Source of the DNA: an uncultured Anaerolineae bacterium
GTDB lineage: Bacteria > Chloroflexota > Anaerolineae > Aggregatilineales > Phototrophicaceae
Assembly (NCBI GenBank): GCA_934216615.1
Contig: CAKQCB010000001.1
Span: forward strand, 124,001 to 188,000
Direction of reading: 5' to 3'
Length of the DNA stretch: 64,000 nt
Made by a program: the position numbers and the translations under genes. Every line of letters starts with the position of its first letter. Position 1 is the stretch's first letter. This document shows, in pieces, positions 46,873 to 54,850 of this stretch. The notes under the pieces were generated by a model. That model worked only from the letters and a program-made list of their open reading frames with translations, ran no database searches and had not been told where the DNA came from.

Positions 46873-46900
46873 TGACAATGCCATTCAGCTTGTTATGCTT
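46873..46900 (+). promoter_or_regulatory. promoter of the arg leader
   Basis: TTGACA (46873-46878) and TATGCT (46895-46900) are 16 bases apart. The predicted transcript start near 46907 is only about 3 bases before the leader ATG. Confidence 0.65.
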
Positions 46901-46909
46901 ACGTCATTA

Positions 46910-46999
46910 TGAAGACACCTTTTCATTCATCACCCCGTCATATCCGTCGTCGCCGTACCTGCTTTGGGTTCGGTAGCTTTGGCGTGGGTGCTTCATGAT
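46910..46999 (+). CDS. arginine-rich leader peptide of argGH
   Basis: A 29-codon ORF starting MKTPFHSSPRHI. Arg is at codons 10 and 13-16 (codons CGT, CGT, CGT, CGC, CGT), then the peptide continues TCFGFGSFGVGAS before TGA. No ribosome binding site precedes the ATG. It is followed by a strong terminator 30 bases later and argG. Its position, run of Arg codons and the 7-base complementarity to the terminator (GGGTTCG at 46967-46973 with CGAACCC at 47035-47041) support transcription attenuation by translation: stalling at Arg codons when arginyl-tRNA is scarce would favour the antiterminator. Confidence 0.78.
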
Positions 47000-47028
47000 T
47001 CAATAAGACCGCACATTACGTTCAATCA

Positions 47029-47067
47029 GACCTCGAACCCGCATCATGCTTGTTCGAGGTCTTTTTA
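47029..47067 (+). terminator. attenuator terminator upstream of argG
   Basis: An 11-bp stem (AGACCTCGAAC / GTTCGAGGTCT), with a small inner stem (GCA/TGC) in the 13-base loop, followed by TTTTTATTTT. It lies 31 bases before the argG ATG and so must be read through for argGH expression. The 5' arm is alternatively complementary to the leader ORF. Confidence 0.88.
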
Positions 47068-47097
47068 TTTTGGGTTTTCTAAATAAGCGAGGATATT

Positions 47098-48360
47098 ATG
47101 CCCCCCCAAGAAGTGAAGAAAGTTGTTTTAGCCTACAGTGGTGGTTTGGATACGTCAGTCATTTTGAAGTGGCTGCAAAATACCTATAACTGCGAAATCA
47201 TCTGCTTTACCGCTGACTTAGGTCAAGATGATGAGTTAGATGGTTTGGAAGCGAAGGCGCTGAGTACAGGGGCAAGCAAGCTCATCATTCGTGACTTGCG
47301 CGAAGAATTCCTGACGGATTTTGTCTACCCAACCATGCGCGCTGGGGCAGTGTATGAACGTGATTATCTACTGGGGACATCTTTCGCCCGCCCGTTGATT
47401 GCCAAGCACTTGGTCGAGATTGCCGAGGCCGAAGGCGCTGATGCCGTCGCTCACGGTTGTACAGGTAAGGGGAACGATCAGGTTCGTTTTGAAGTTGGCG
47501 TGATGGCCTTAAACCCGAAACTGAAGACGATTGCTCCTTGGCGTGAATGGGATTTGCGCGGCCGTGAAGATCTGTTGGCGTATGCGGAAGAATTCGGCGT
47601 TCCGGTGACCAGCACACTCAAATCTATTTATAGCCGTGACCGTAACTTGTTTCACTTAAGTCATGAAGGTGGCTTGTTAGAAAACCCTTGGAATGAACCT
47701 GAAGAAGAAATGTTCAAGCTCACGGTAAGCCCCTTAGATGCTCCCGATGAACCTGAATATCTTGAAATTGAATTTGAAAAAGGAACGCCCATCGCTGTGA
47801 ATGGTGAGAAGCTCCAACCCGTTGAATTGTTCAGCAAACTCAACGAGATCGGCGCAAAACACGGGATTGGCCGTAATGATATGGTCGAAAATCGTTTAGT
47901 CGGCATGAAGAGCCGCGGGGTGTATGAAACCCCGGGCGGTACCATTCTTCACAAAGCGCACCAAGCGTTAGAGAGCATCTGCCTTGATAAACACACGATG
48001 CACTACAAGGATACTGTCGCGATTAAGTATGCCGAACTCACCTATAACGGTTTGTGGTACACCCGTTTACGGGAAGCCTTAGATGCTTTTGTGGGCATCA
48101 CCCAAGAGAATGTGACGGGGACGATTCGCATCAAACTGTACAAGGGCAATATCATCATTGCCGGACGGAAATCTGCCTACAGCTTGTATCGTGAAGATTA
48201 TGCTTCGTTCGGTGAAGAAGATGTGTACGATCAAAAGGATGCCGAAGGTTTCATCCAATTATTCGGCTTGCCTTCAAAGGTAGAAGCCTTGTTGACCATC
48301 GACGGCGGTGGCAAGAGCCGTTACAAACAACCTGATTACAGCAAATTCAAACGGGACTAA
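47098..48360 (+). CDS. argG: argininosuccinate synthase
   Basis: 420 residues; joins citrulline and aspartate using ATP. It has the PP-loop [15 protein letters not shown] near the N-terminus, and [23 protein letters not shown]-like [16 protein letters not shown], and [16 protein letters not shown] in the expected order. AGGA precedes the ATG. It is expressed behind the leader peptide and attenuator, and argH follows 5 bases later. Confidence 0.97.
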   Translation: MPPQEVKKVVLAYSGGLDTSVILKWLQNTYNCEIICFTADLGQDDELDGLEAKALSTGASKLIIRDLREEFLTDFVYPTMRAGAVYERDYLLGTSFARPLIAKHLVEIAEAEGADAVAHGCTGKGNDQVRFEVGVMALNPKLKTIAPWREWDLRGREDLLAYAEEFGVPVTSTLKSIYSRDRNLFHLSHEGGLLENPWNEPEEEMFKLTVSPLDAPDEPEYLEIEFEKGTPIAVNGEKLQPVELFSKLNEIGAKHGIGRNDMVENRLVGMKSRGVYETPGGTILHKAHQALESICLDKHTMHYKDTVAIKYAELTYNGLWYTRLREALDAFVGITQENVTGTIRIKLYKGNIIIAGRKSAYSLYREDYASFGEEDVYDQKDAEGFIQLFGLPSKVEALLTIDGGGKSRYKQPDYSKFKRD

Positions 48361-48365
48361 GCTGT

Positions 48366-49730
48366 ATGAGTTTATGGGGCGGGCGGTTCACTGAACCCAC
48401 AGACCGAGATTTACAGAAATTAAATGACAGCATCGGCTTTGATCAGCGGATGGCAATTGAAGATATTGCCGGAAGTATGGCCTATGCGCGTGAATTGGCG
48501 TGGTCAAAAGTCATTTCGTCAGACGAGATGGAAGCGCTTTTGGATGGCTTGGAACAGGTTCGTCAAGAATTTATACAAGGCAAGCTCGAGTTCCATCCAT
48601 CGGATGAAGACATTCACACGGCGGTTGAGCGTCGCTTAACGGAAATTGTCGGCGCTGTGGGGGGCAAACTTCACACCGGGCGCAGTCGTAACGACCAAGT
48701 GGCTACCGATTTTCGGTTATGGACGGTCAACGCGCTGAAAGAACTCGATGATTTGGTTTCGGCGTTGGCGGCCGCGTTGGTTGAAGTGAGTGAAACACAC
48801 ATCGAAACGGTGATGCCCGGCTACACTCATTTACAACCTGCCCAGCCGATCACGGCGGCGCATTGGTTGCTCAGTTTCTTCTGGATGTTAACGCGCGACC
48901 GTGAACGTTTACGGGATGCCGCCCGCCGTACATCGGTATCGCCTTTGGGATCGGGCGCATTGGCCGGACATCCGTTTGGAATTGACCGTGAACGCCTTGC
49001 TGAAACGCTCGGTTTTGCCGGCGTGAGCCAAAACAGCCTTGATGCGGTGAGCGACCGTGACTTTGCGGCAGAATGTGCTTTTTGCATGGCCTTGTTAGGG
49101 GTGCATCTCAGCCGTTTAGCAGAAGATATCATCCTGTATAGCAACCCTGCATTCGGGTTTATCACGCTGAATGATCGTTACAGCACTGGCTCCAGCTTGA
49201 TGCCGCAGAAGCGTAATGCAGACCCAATGGAATTGGCGCGCGGGAAAAGTGGTCGTTTGATCGGCAATCTCACAGGGTTATTGACCACGCTCAAAGGCTT
49301 GCCTAGTGGATATAACAAAGACCTACAGGAAGATAAAGAATCGGTTTTTGATTCCTTCGATAACTTGAAATCTTTGTTACCTGTGATTACAGCGGTCATT
49401 CGCACCCTTCAACTGAACCCTGAAGCGATGACCAAAGCGCTTCAAATTGAGATGTTAGCGACGGACTTGGCCGAATATCTCGTTCGCAAAGGGATGCCAT
49501 TCCGCGAGGCGCATCATGTTTCGGGTAGGGCGGTTCGCCTTGCCAGCGAACGGGGCGTGACGATGGCGGATTTATCGTTGACGGACTATCAAGCGTTGAG
49601 CGATCTTTTCAGCGAAGATGTCTTTGAGACATTTGATTATCTGGCTTCGGTTAATGCGCGAAACTCGCTTGGTGGGACTGCTGTCGAAGCGGTGAAAAAA
49701 CAGATTCAAACGGCAAAAGCAACGCTGTAG
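48366..49730 (+). CDS. argH: argininosuccinate lyase
   Basis: 454 residues; releases arginine and fumarate. The fumarase/aspartase superfamily signature GSSLMPQKRNADPMELARG holds the catalytic Ser loop; GKLHTGRSRNDQVATDFRLW and PGYTHLQPAQPI are also diagnostic. The second gene of argGH, with a terminator directly downstream. Other arginine genes are not in this window. Confidence 0.97.
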   Translation: MSLWGGRFTEPTDRDLQKLNDSIGFDQRMAIEDIAGSMAYARELAWSKVISSDEMEALLDGLEQVRQEFIQGKLEFHPSDEDIHTAVERRLTEIVGAVGGKLHTGRSRNDQVATDFRLWTVNALKELDDLVSALAAALVEVSETHIETVMPGYTHLQPAQPITAAHWLLSFFWMLTRDRERLRDAARRTSVSPLGSGALAGHPFGIDRERLAETLGFAGVSQNSLDAVSDRDFAAECAFCMALLGVHLSRLAEDIILYSNPAFGFITLNDRYSTGSSLMPQKRNADPMELARGKSGRLIGNLTGLLTTLKGLPSGYNKDLQEDKESVFDSFDNLKSLLPVITAVIRTLQLNPEAMTKALQIEMLATDLAEYLVRKGMPFREAHHVSGRAVRLASERGVTMADLSLTDYQALSDLFSEDVFETFDYLASVNARNSLGGTAVEAVKKQIQTAKATL

Positions 49731-49751
49731 TTTCTATCTATTTTTGACGAG

Positions 49752-49787
49752 AAGCAGATGAACGTTTACGTTCATCTGCTTTTGTTT
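49752..49787 (+). terminator. terminator after argH
   Basis: A perfect 13-bp stem (AAGCAGATGAACG / CGTTCATCTGCTT) with a TTTA tetraloop and TTGTTT tail, 22 bases after the argH stop. Confidence 0.88.
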
Positions 49788-49862
49788 GGAATTGCGTTGG
49801 TGAAGTTGCACAAGTCAAAATGTGTAGGGTATACGAACTTATATGGACCTATTCAAAAATGC

Positions 49863-49888
49863 TCTGAAGGGGTTGACACGCCTTCAGA
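49863..49888. promoter_or_regulatory. inverted repeat around the ilv -35 box
   Basis: TCTGAAGG-N10-CCTTCAGA frames the TTGACA of the ilv promoter. The symmetry and position suit a repressor site; no cognate regulator is apparent. Confidence 0.5.
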
Positions 49889-49901
49889 TTGAGGATAGTC
49901 T
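49873..49901 (+). promoter_or_regulatory. promoter of the ilv-leu operon
   Basis: TTGACA (49873-49878) and TAGTCT (49896-49901) with a 17-base spacer. The predicted start near 49908 leaves a 29-base 5' end before the leader ATG. Confidence 0.65.
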
Positions 49902-49936
49902 ATTTGAATGTTGCCAAGCTTCATGCGTGGAAAATA

Positions 49937-50020
49937 ATGTCTAAATTCCAGTCTTTACACATCATTAGCCTTATTGTAGTAATCCTTCCCCTCATCCTTA
50001 TTATCGGTGCAGGGTTATGA
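49937..50020 (+). CDS. Ile/Leu/Val-rich leader peptide of the ilv-leu operon
   Basis: A 27-codon ORF, MSKFQSLHIISLIVV followed by ILPLILIIGAGL: 7 Ile, 6 Leu and 2 Val (15 of 27). It resembles enterobacterial ilvL leaders in composition, though no homology is claimed. GTGGA precedes the ATG weakly. A terminator lies 40 bases after its TGA, and TCGGTTGGG at 50021-50029 is complementary (one G-T pair, one mismatch) to CCCCGCCGA in that terminator's 5' arm. Ribosome stalling on branched-chain codons is predicted to allow read-through. Confidence 0.8.
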   Translation: MSKFQSLHIISLIVVILPLILIIGAGL

Positions 50021-50060
50021 TCGGTTGGGCGGTGTAAGACGGCAGTAAAATGCAGATAAC

Positions 50061-50086
50061 AAAAGCCCCCGCCGAGGGGCTTTTTT
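50061..50086 (+). terminator. attenuator terminator of the ilv-leu leader
   Basis: AAAAGCCCC and GGGGCTTTT form a 9-bp stem with a 6-base loop and T6. It stands between the leader ORF and ilvE, with no gene to end other than the leader. Confidence 0.9.
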
Positions 50087-50132
50087 GTTGTAAATGGCAA
50101 AGTTCAGTTGAGTTCTAGGAAAGCTAAAAATC

Positions 50133-50336
50133 GTGACACCATCTTCCCAAACACACCCAGTGCAACAACCTGCCAGTCCATGGACAGAGGCATATCATGA
50201 CGCCCCTGCTTTTTGTGACGAAGCAGAAACCCCGACATCCGCCGCGCATTTTTCTGAACATGCCTACGCGGATGAGTCTGTTCGGCCGACCCACGACGCG
50301 CTTTCTACCATCTACAACAGCGGATACCCCGCCTAA
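50133..50336 (+). CDS. possible 67-codon small ORF upstream of ilvE
   Basis: Begins at GTG 50133 with AGGAAAG 11 bases upstream and ends at TAA 50334-50336. The product is hydrophilic (MTPSSQTHPVQQPASP...), with no recognised domain. Its stop lies in the loop of the hairpin before ilvE, so translating ribosomes would block that hairpin. It may be a second leader, a small protein, or chance; the GTG start and odd composition keep confidence low. Confidence 0.3.
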   Translation: MTPSSQTHPVQQPASPWTEAYHDAPAFCDEAETPTSAAHFSEHAYADESVRPTHDALSTIYNSGYPA

Positions 50337-50363
50337 AGATGGACAGAAAGCGCGTTTTATTTT
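50296..50363 (+). terminator. second terminator-like hairpin just before ilvE
   Basis: Two arms (50296-50313 and 50337-50355) pair over 11 bp (ACGCGCTTTCT / AGAAAGCGCGT) plus 6 bp (CCATCT / AGATGG), with a small internal bulge and a 23-base loop. TTTATTTTG follows directly. It lies 29 bases before the ilvE ATG, so it must be read through or overcome for the operon to be expressed. Confidence 0.7.
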
Positions 50364-50391
50364 GTTAGATTGAAAGATTTGGGAGTAATTG

Positions 50392-51306
50392 ATGACAGCT
50401 GCACATATTTGGAAAAATGGCAACTTGATCGCGTGGGAGGATGCAACCGTACACGTAACCACCCATGCCTTACATTATGGGTCGAGCGTATTTGAAGGCA
50501 TACGTGCGTACTCTACTCCCAATGGGCCTGCGGTATTTCGTTTAGAACCACACATGAAACGCTTGCTGAATTCCGCAAAAATTTTACGCATGGATATTCC
50601 GTTCACCCTCGACGAATTGAACCAAGCGGTGGTGGATACTATTCGCGCCAATGGGCACGAGTCTTGTTACATTCGCCCTGTCGCTTTTCGTGGGGCAGGG
50701 CCTTTGGGTGTAGAAGGGCGTAAAAACCCCACTGAAGTCTTCATTTTTACGATGGAATGGGGACGCTATTTGGGCGCAGAAGCCATTGAAAGCGGTGTGG
50801 ATACCCAAGTGAGTTCTTGGCGACGCACTGCGCCAGATACTGGCTCATCGCTGGCAAAAATCGGCGGGCAGTATGTGAACAGCCAATTCATTACGATGGA
50901 AGCTCACGACAATGGATTTACGGAAGGGATCGCGCTTGATTATAGTGGTTATGTGACGGAAGGTTCGGGTGAAAATATTTTTGTAGTGCATGAGGGCGTC
51001 GTGTACACCCCGGGGATTGGGTCTTCAATTTTGATGGGCATCACGCGGGATTCGATCCTGACGATTTTGAAAGACCTTGGGTATGAAGTGCGCCAAGAAG
51101 TGATCTCGCGAGATTTGTTATATCTCGCTGACGAAATCTTCTTTACGGGAACCGCCGCAGAAGTAACCCCAGTGCGTTCTGTTGACCGCATCAAAATTGG
51201 CAGTGGATCCCGCGGGCCAATTACCAAAGCAGTTCAGGATGAATTTTTTGCTTTGACGTCTGGGCAAGCTCCAGACCGTCATGGCTGGCTTACCGCGGTT
51301 CGATAG
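50392..51306 (+). CDS. ilvE: branched-chain amino acid aminotransferase
   Basis: 304 residues, fold-type IV PLP enzyme. IWKNGNLIAWEDATVHVTTH, YGSSVFEGIRAY, the PLP-Lys region SLAKIGGQYVNSQF, GYVTEGSGENIF and EIFFTGTAAEVTPVRSVD are typical. It makes Val, Leu and Ile from 2-oxo acids. ATG 50392 with GGGAG six bases upstream replaces the TTG at 50389. It leads the ilv-leu operon. Confidence 0.95.
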   Translation: MTAAHIWKNGNLIAWEDATVHVTTHALHYGSSVFEGIRAYSTPNGPAVFRLEPHMKRLLNSAKILRMDIPFTLDELNQAVVDTIRANGHESCYIRPVAFRGAGPLGVEGRKNPTEVFIFTMEWGRYLGAEAIESGVDTQVSSWRRTAPDTGSSLAKIGGQYVNSQFITMEAHDNGFTEGIALDYSGYVTEGSGENIFVVHEGVVYTPGIGSSILMGITRDSILTILKDLGYEVRQEVISRDLLYLADEIFFTGTAAEVTPVRSVDRIKIGSGSRGPITKAVQDEFFALTSGQAPDRHGWLTAVR

Positions 51307-51349
51307 TTCGAGAATCATAGTTCATAAGCATGTCAGGAGAGGATAAATC

Positions 51350-53047
51350 ATGATTTTAACTGGGGCTGAAATCCTACTAGAGTGTTTGATTCGCGAAGGC
51401 GTGGAAGTCATGTTTGGGTATCCGGGTGGGGCGATTTTGCCCACCTATGATGCGATGACGAAATATCCGCAGTTGCATCATGTTTTAGTGCGCCATGAAC
51501 AAGGCGCGACACACATGGCAGATGGCTACGCACGGGCGACTGGTAAAGTAGGGGTCGCGATTGCGACGAGCGGGCCTGGTGCGACGAATATGGTCACTGG
51601 CATCGCAACGGCTATGATGGATTCATCCCCAATTGTGTGTATTACCGGACAGGTGACGCGTGGCGCCATCGGCACTGATGCGTTCCAAGAAACCGATGTC
51701 ACGGGGGTGACGTTACCCGTCACCAAACATAATTACTTGATTATGGACGTGCGTGAAATCCCCCATGTGGTGAGAGAAGCGTTTTACATCGCCCGAAGTG
51801 GTCGTCCGGGACCTGTTTTGATCGACTTCCCCAAAGACGTTCAAATTGAAAAAGCGGAATTTATTTACCCAGAAGGCGAAGTGCGTTTACCCGGTTATCG
51901 TCCGCCGATGCAAGCGAGCGAAACTGATGTTGACGCCGCGCTCGATTTGATCGCGAAGGCGAAGCGTCCGGTCATTCTTGCGGGTCATGGTATTTTGATG
52001 GCGCAGGCAACCCAAGAACTGCGCGAACTTGCGGAACGTGCGCAAATTCCTGTCACGCTGACGCTGTTGGGCAAAGGGGCCATCCCTGAAAATCACCCCT
52101 TAACCGTTGGGATGATGGGCATGCACGGCGAAGCCGCCAGCAACCACGCCATTCAACAAGCGGACTTGCTGATTGCGCTGGGCATGCGTTTTGATGATCG
52201 TGTTACCGGTAATTTGAAAACTTACGCCAAGAATGCCGCGAAGATTCACATTGATATTGATCCTTCTGAGATCAACAAAAATGTGAAGGTCGATGTCGGC
52301 ATTGTGGGCGATGTGAAATCTGTTTTACGCCAACTGTTACCGAAGGTTGAAACCCAAAATCATGCGGAATGGTTAGGTCAAATTCGCGACTGGCAAGAAG
52401 ATTCTGACGAACGCGACATCATCAACCGTGATATGAACGCGTTGTTGGGTGCGCAGGTGATTAATGACCTGTGGCATTTCACGGGGGGCGAAGCCATCAC
52501 CGTGACCGACGTCGGCCAACATCAAATGTTAGAAGCGCAGTATTACCCACATCAGCGCCCAATGACGCTCATCACCAGCGGTGGCGCGGGGACGATGGGT
52601 TTTGGTTTGCCTGCGGCGATTGGTGCGAAATTTGGTCAGCCGAATGAAGAAGTTTGGGCGATCATCGGCGACGGTGGTTTCCAAATGACGTTGTGTGAAC
52701 TGGCGACAGCCAAACAAGAGAACGTCAATATCAATATCGCTATCATCAATAACAACTATTTGGGCATGGTGCGCCAATGGCAAGAGTTCTTCTATGAAGA
52801 ACGCTACCACGCAACCCCGATGGTGAATCCAGATTTTGTGAAGCTGGCGGAAGCCTACGGCATCCCTGCGATGCGTGTGACCTCTCGCGAAGAGATCGCC
52901 CAATCGGTCGAGTTTGCCCGCAGTGTGCAAGGGCCTGTGTTGATCGAATATATGGTTGAAAAAGAAGAAGTTGTTTACCCCATGGTGCCGGCAGGCGCGG
53001 ACCTCGATCAAATGATTCGTCGGCCTAAAGTCGGTGAGGAGAGTTAA
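51350..53047 (+). CDS. ilvB: acetolactate synthase large subunit
   Basis: 565 residues; ThDP enzyme condensing pyruvate with pyruvate or 2-oxobutyrate. MFGYPGGAILPTYDAM, the catalytic-Glu region VRHEQGATHMADGYARA, MRFDDRVTG FAD region and the ThDP motif GDGGFQMTLCELATA to NNNYLGMVRQWQ are present. It starts 43 bases after ilvE; the small subunit gene follows after 2 bases. Confidence 0.96.
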   Translation: MILTGAEILLECLIREGVEVMFGYPGGAILPTYDAMTKYPQLHHVLVRHEQGATHMADGYARATGKVGVAIATSGPGATNMVTGIATAMMDSSPIVCITGQVTRGAIGTDAFQETDVTGVTLPVTKHNYLIMDVREIPHVVREAFYIARSGRPGPVLIDFPKDVQIEKAEFIYPEGEVRLPGYRPPMQASETDVDAALDLIAKAKRPVILAGHGILMAQATQELRELAERAQIPVTLTLLGKGAIPENHPLTVGMMGMHGEAASNHAIQQADLLIALGMRFDDRVTGNLKTYAKNAAKIHIDIDPSEINKNVKVDVGIVGDVKSVLRQLLPKVETQNHAEWLGQIRDWQEDSDERDIINRDMNALLGAQVINDLWHFTGGEAITVTDVGQHQMLEAQYYPHQRPMTLITSGGAGTMGFGLPAAIGAKFGQPNEEVWAIIGDGGFQMTLCELATAKQENVNINIAIINNNYLGMVRQWQEFFYEERYHATPMVNPDFVKLAEAYGIPAMRVTSREEIAQSVEFARSVQGPVLIEYMVEKEEVVYPMVPAGADLDQMIRRPKVGEES

Positions 53048-53049
53048 AA

Positions 53050-53652
53050 ATGAGCGAACAAAACGGTCAAAACGGAACAGCACAAAAGCCCTCAAAGCAA
53101 ATCTTGGTTGCATTGGTTGAGAACCGCCCGGGGGTTTTGAATCGGGTTGTGAGCTTATTTCGTCGTCGTTCATTCAACGTAGACAGTCTAACAGTCGGCC
53201 GTACCCATAAAAAGCATATGTCGCGTATGACCATTGTGGTCGATGGGCATCGTGTGAATGCGAAGCGTATGGCGGCGAACCTGTTCAAACTCATCAACGT
53301 GATTGATGTTGCCACGGTTTCTGAAGAACCGCATGTCACGCGCGACTTGGCGCTGATCAAAGTGCGTGCTGATGATGCCGATTCGCGCAACCGCCTCACC
53401 ATCATTTGCGAACATTATCCCGCCCGTATTGTGGATATTGGCCCCGAAGTGGCGATTTTAGAAATCACCGCTCAAGAAGATATTGTCGAAGCGCTGATTC
53501 ATGAATTGGAACCTTTAGGCATCGTTGAGATGGTGCGTACTGGGGTGGTTGCGATGGGGCGTGGTGTGCGTATTCTGGATTCGGCTTACGAACCCGAAGA
53601 ACACTATGCCAACAGCAACGAAAACAAGTCATTCCAAGTGTACAGCGTGTAA
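53050..53652 (+). CDS. ilvN: acetolactate synthase small (regulatory) subunit
   Basis: 200 residues, an N-terminal ACT domain ([28 protein letters not shown]) and the second ALS_ss_C domain ([26 protein letters not shown]). It binds branched-chain amino acids for feedback inhibition of IlvB. Near-immediate spacing with ilvB indicates stoichiometric expression. About 25 residues at the C-terminus are beyond the usual domain. Confidence 0.94.
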   Translation: MSEQNGQNGTAQKPSKQILVALVENRPGVLNRVVSLFRRRSFNVDSLTVGRTHKKHMSRMTIVVDGHRVNAKRMAANLFKLINVIDVATVSEEPHVTRDLALIKVRADDADSRNRLTIICEHYPARIVDIGPEVAILEITAQEDIVEALIHELEPLGIVEMVRTGVVAMGRGVRILDSAYEPEEHYANSNENKSFQVYSV

Positions 53653-53732
53653 CAAGCGGTTTCTTATTTGCTTTAGCTGATTCACAGCGGTCACAGCGGC
53701 TGCTGACATTAAATAGTGGAGATAAAAGTTTC

Positions 53733-54743
53733 ATGGCAACTATGTATTATGACAACGATGCAGACCTTTCGCTGTTGGCTGGCAAAACCATTGCCGTCAT
53801 CGGTTATGGTAGCCAAGGTCATGCACATGCACTCAATGCAAAAGATAGTGGCGTTCGTGTCGTCGTAGGTTTGCACGAAGGCAGCAAGAGCAAGGCGAAA
53901 GCCGAAGCCGATGGGTTAGAAGTCTTCTCGGTTGCAGAAGCGACTGCCCAAGCTGACTTGGTGATGATCGTCATCCCCGATACCAAGCAAGCGGATGTCT
54001 ACCATAGCGAAGTTGAACCCAACCTAAAAGCTGGCGCAACCCTATTATTTGCGCACGGGTTTAACATTCATTACGGTCAAATTAAGCCCCCCGCCAATAT
54101 TGATGTTGCAATGGTTGCGCCCAAGGCCCCCGGTCACCGCGTTCGTGAAGTCTTCAAAGAAGGCGCAGGCGTTCCCGGGTTGGTGGCGGTATTCCAAGAT
54201 GCAAGCGGGAATGCCAAACAAGTCGCTTTGGCTTATGCAAAGGCGATTGGTTGCACCCGCGCGGGCGTCATCGAAACTACCTTCAAAGAAGAAACAGAAA
54301 CCGATTTGTTCGGTGAACAAGTGGTCTTGTGCGGTGGCGTAACCGCCTTGATCCGTTCTGCGTTTGAAACGCTGGTGAAGGGTGGTTACCAACCCGAAGT
54401 TGCTTATTTTGAATGTCTGCATGAATTGAAGCTCATCGTTGACCTGATGTATGAAGGTGGCATGAGCTATATGTGGTATAGCGTGAGCGATACCGCCGAA
54501 TATGGTGGTTACACCGTCGGTGACCAAGTGGAACAAGAAGTCAAAGAAACGATGGCGGAAACCTTAGTCAAGATTCAAGACGGCACCTTTGCCCGCAACT
54601 GGATCGAAGAGAACAAACAAGGCTTGCCCAACTTTAAAGCCCGCCGTAAGAACGAACATGACTTGCTTTTGGAACAGGTTGGCGCAGACTTGCGCACGAT
54701 GATGCCGTTCCTGAAAGCAAAGAATATCAAGCAAGAATCATAG
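53733..54743 (+). CDS. ilvC: ketol-acid reductoisomerase (class I)
   Basis: 336 residues, the short class I form. NADPH Rossmann start [36 protein letters not shown] catalytic region, [15 protein letters not shown] and [22 protein letters not shown] give the metal ligands. It isomerises and reduces acetolactate and acetohydroxybutyrate. Ribosome binding site TGGAGATAAAA lies upstream. Confidence 0.97.
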   Translation: MATMYYDNDADLSLLAGKTIAVIGYGSQGHAHALNAKDSGVRVVVGLHEGSKSKAKAEADGLEVFSVAEATAQADLVMIVIPDTKQADVYHSEVEPNLKAGATLLFAHGFNIHYGQIKPPANIDVAMVAPKAPGHRVREVFKEGAGVPGLVAVFQDASGNAKQVALAYAKAIGCTRAGVIETTFKEETETDLFGEQVVLCGGVTALIRSAFETLVKGGYQPEVAYFECLHELKLIVDLMYEGGMSYMWYSVSDTAEYGGYTVGDQVEQEVKETMAETLVKIQDGTFARNWIEENKQGLPNFKARRKNEHDLLLEQVGADLRTMMPFLKAKNIKQES

Positions 54744-54850
54744 AAGGCAATTTCGAGGCGTGAAAGGGGGTGATTCCGTGTCTGAAGATGGCCTTAGCGA
54801 TCTTACGTTTAAAACCTATTGGCAGTCTCTATTAAGAAAGGATCATCCTC

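Noticed and set aside
49900..50391. T-box riboswitch upstream of ilvE
   Set aside because: The conserved T-box core (GGGTGG...ACCGCG-type) is not seen; GGGCGGTGTAAG is only superficially similar, and the leader ORF with a terminator explains the region better.
52529..53173. 214-codon minus-strand ORF over ilvB/ilvN
   Set aside because: Antisense to two certain genes; low-complexity translation rich in Arg, His and Phe, typical of a reverse-frame shadow.
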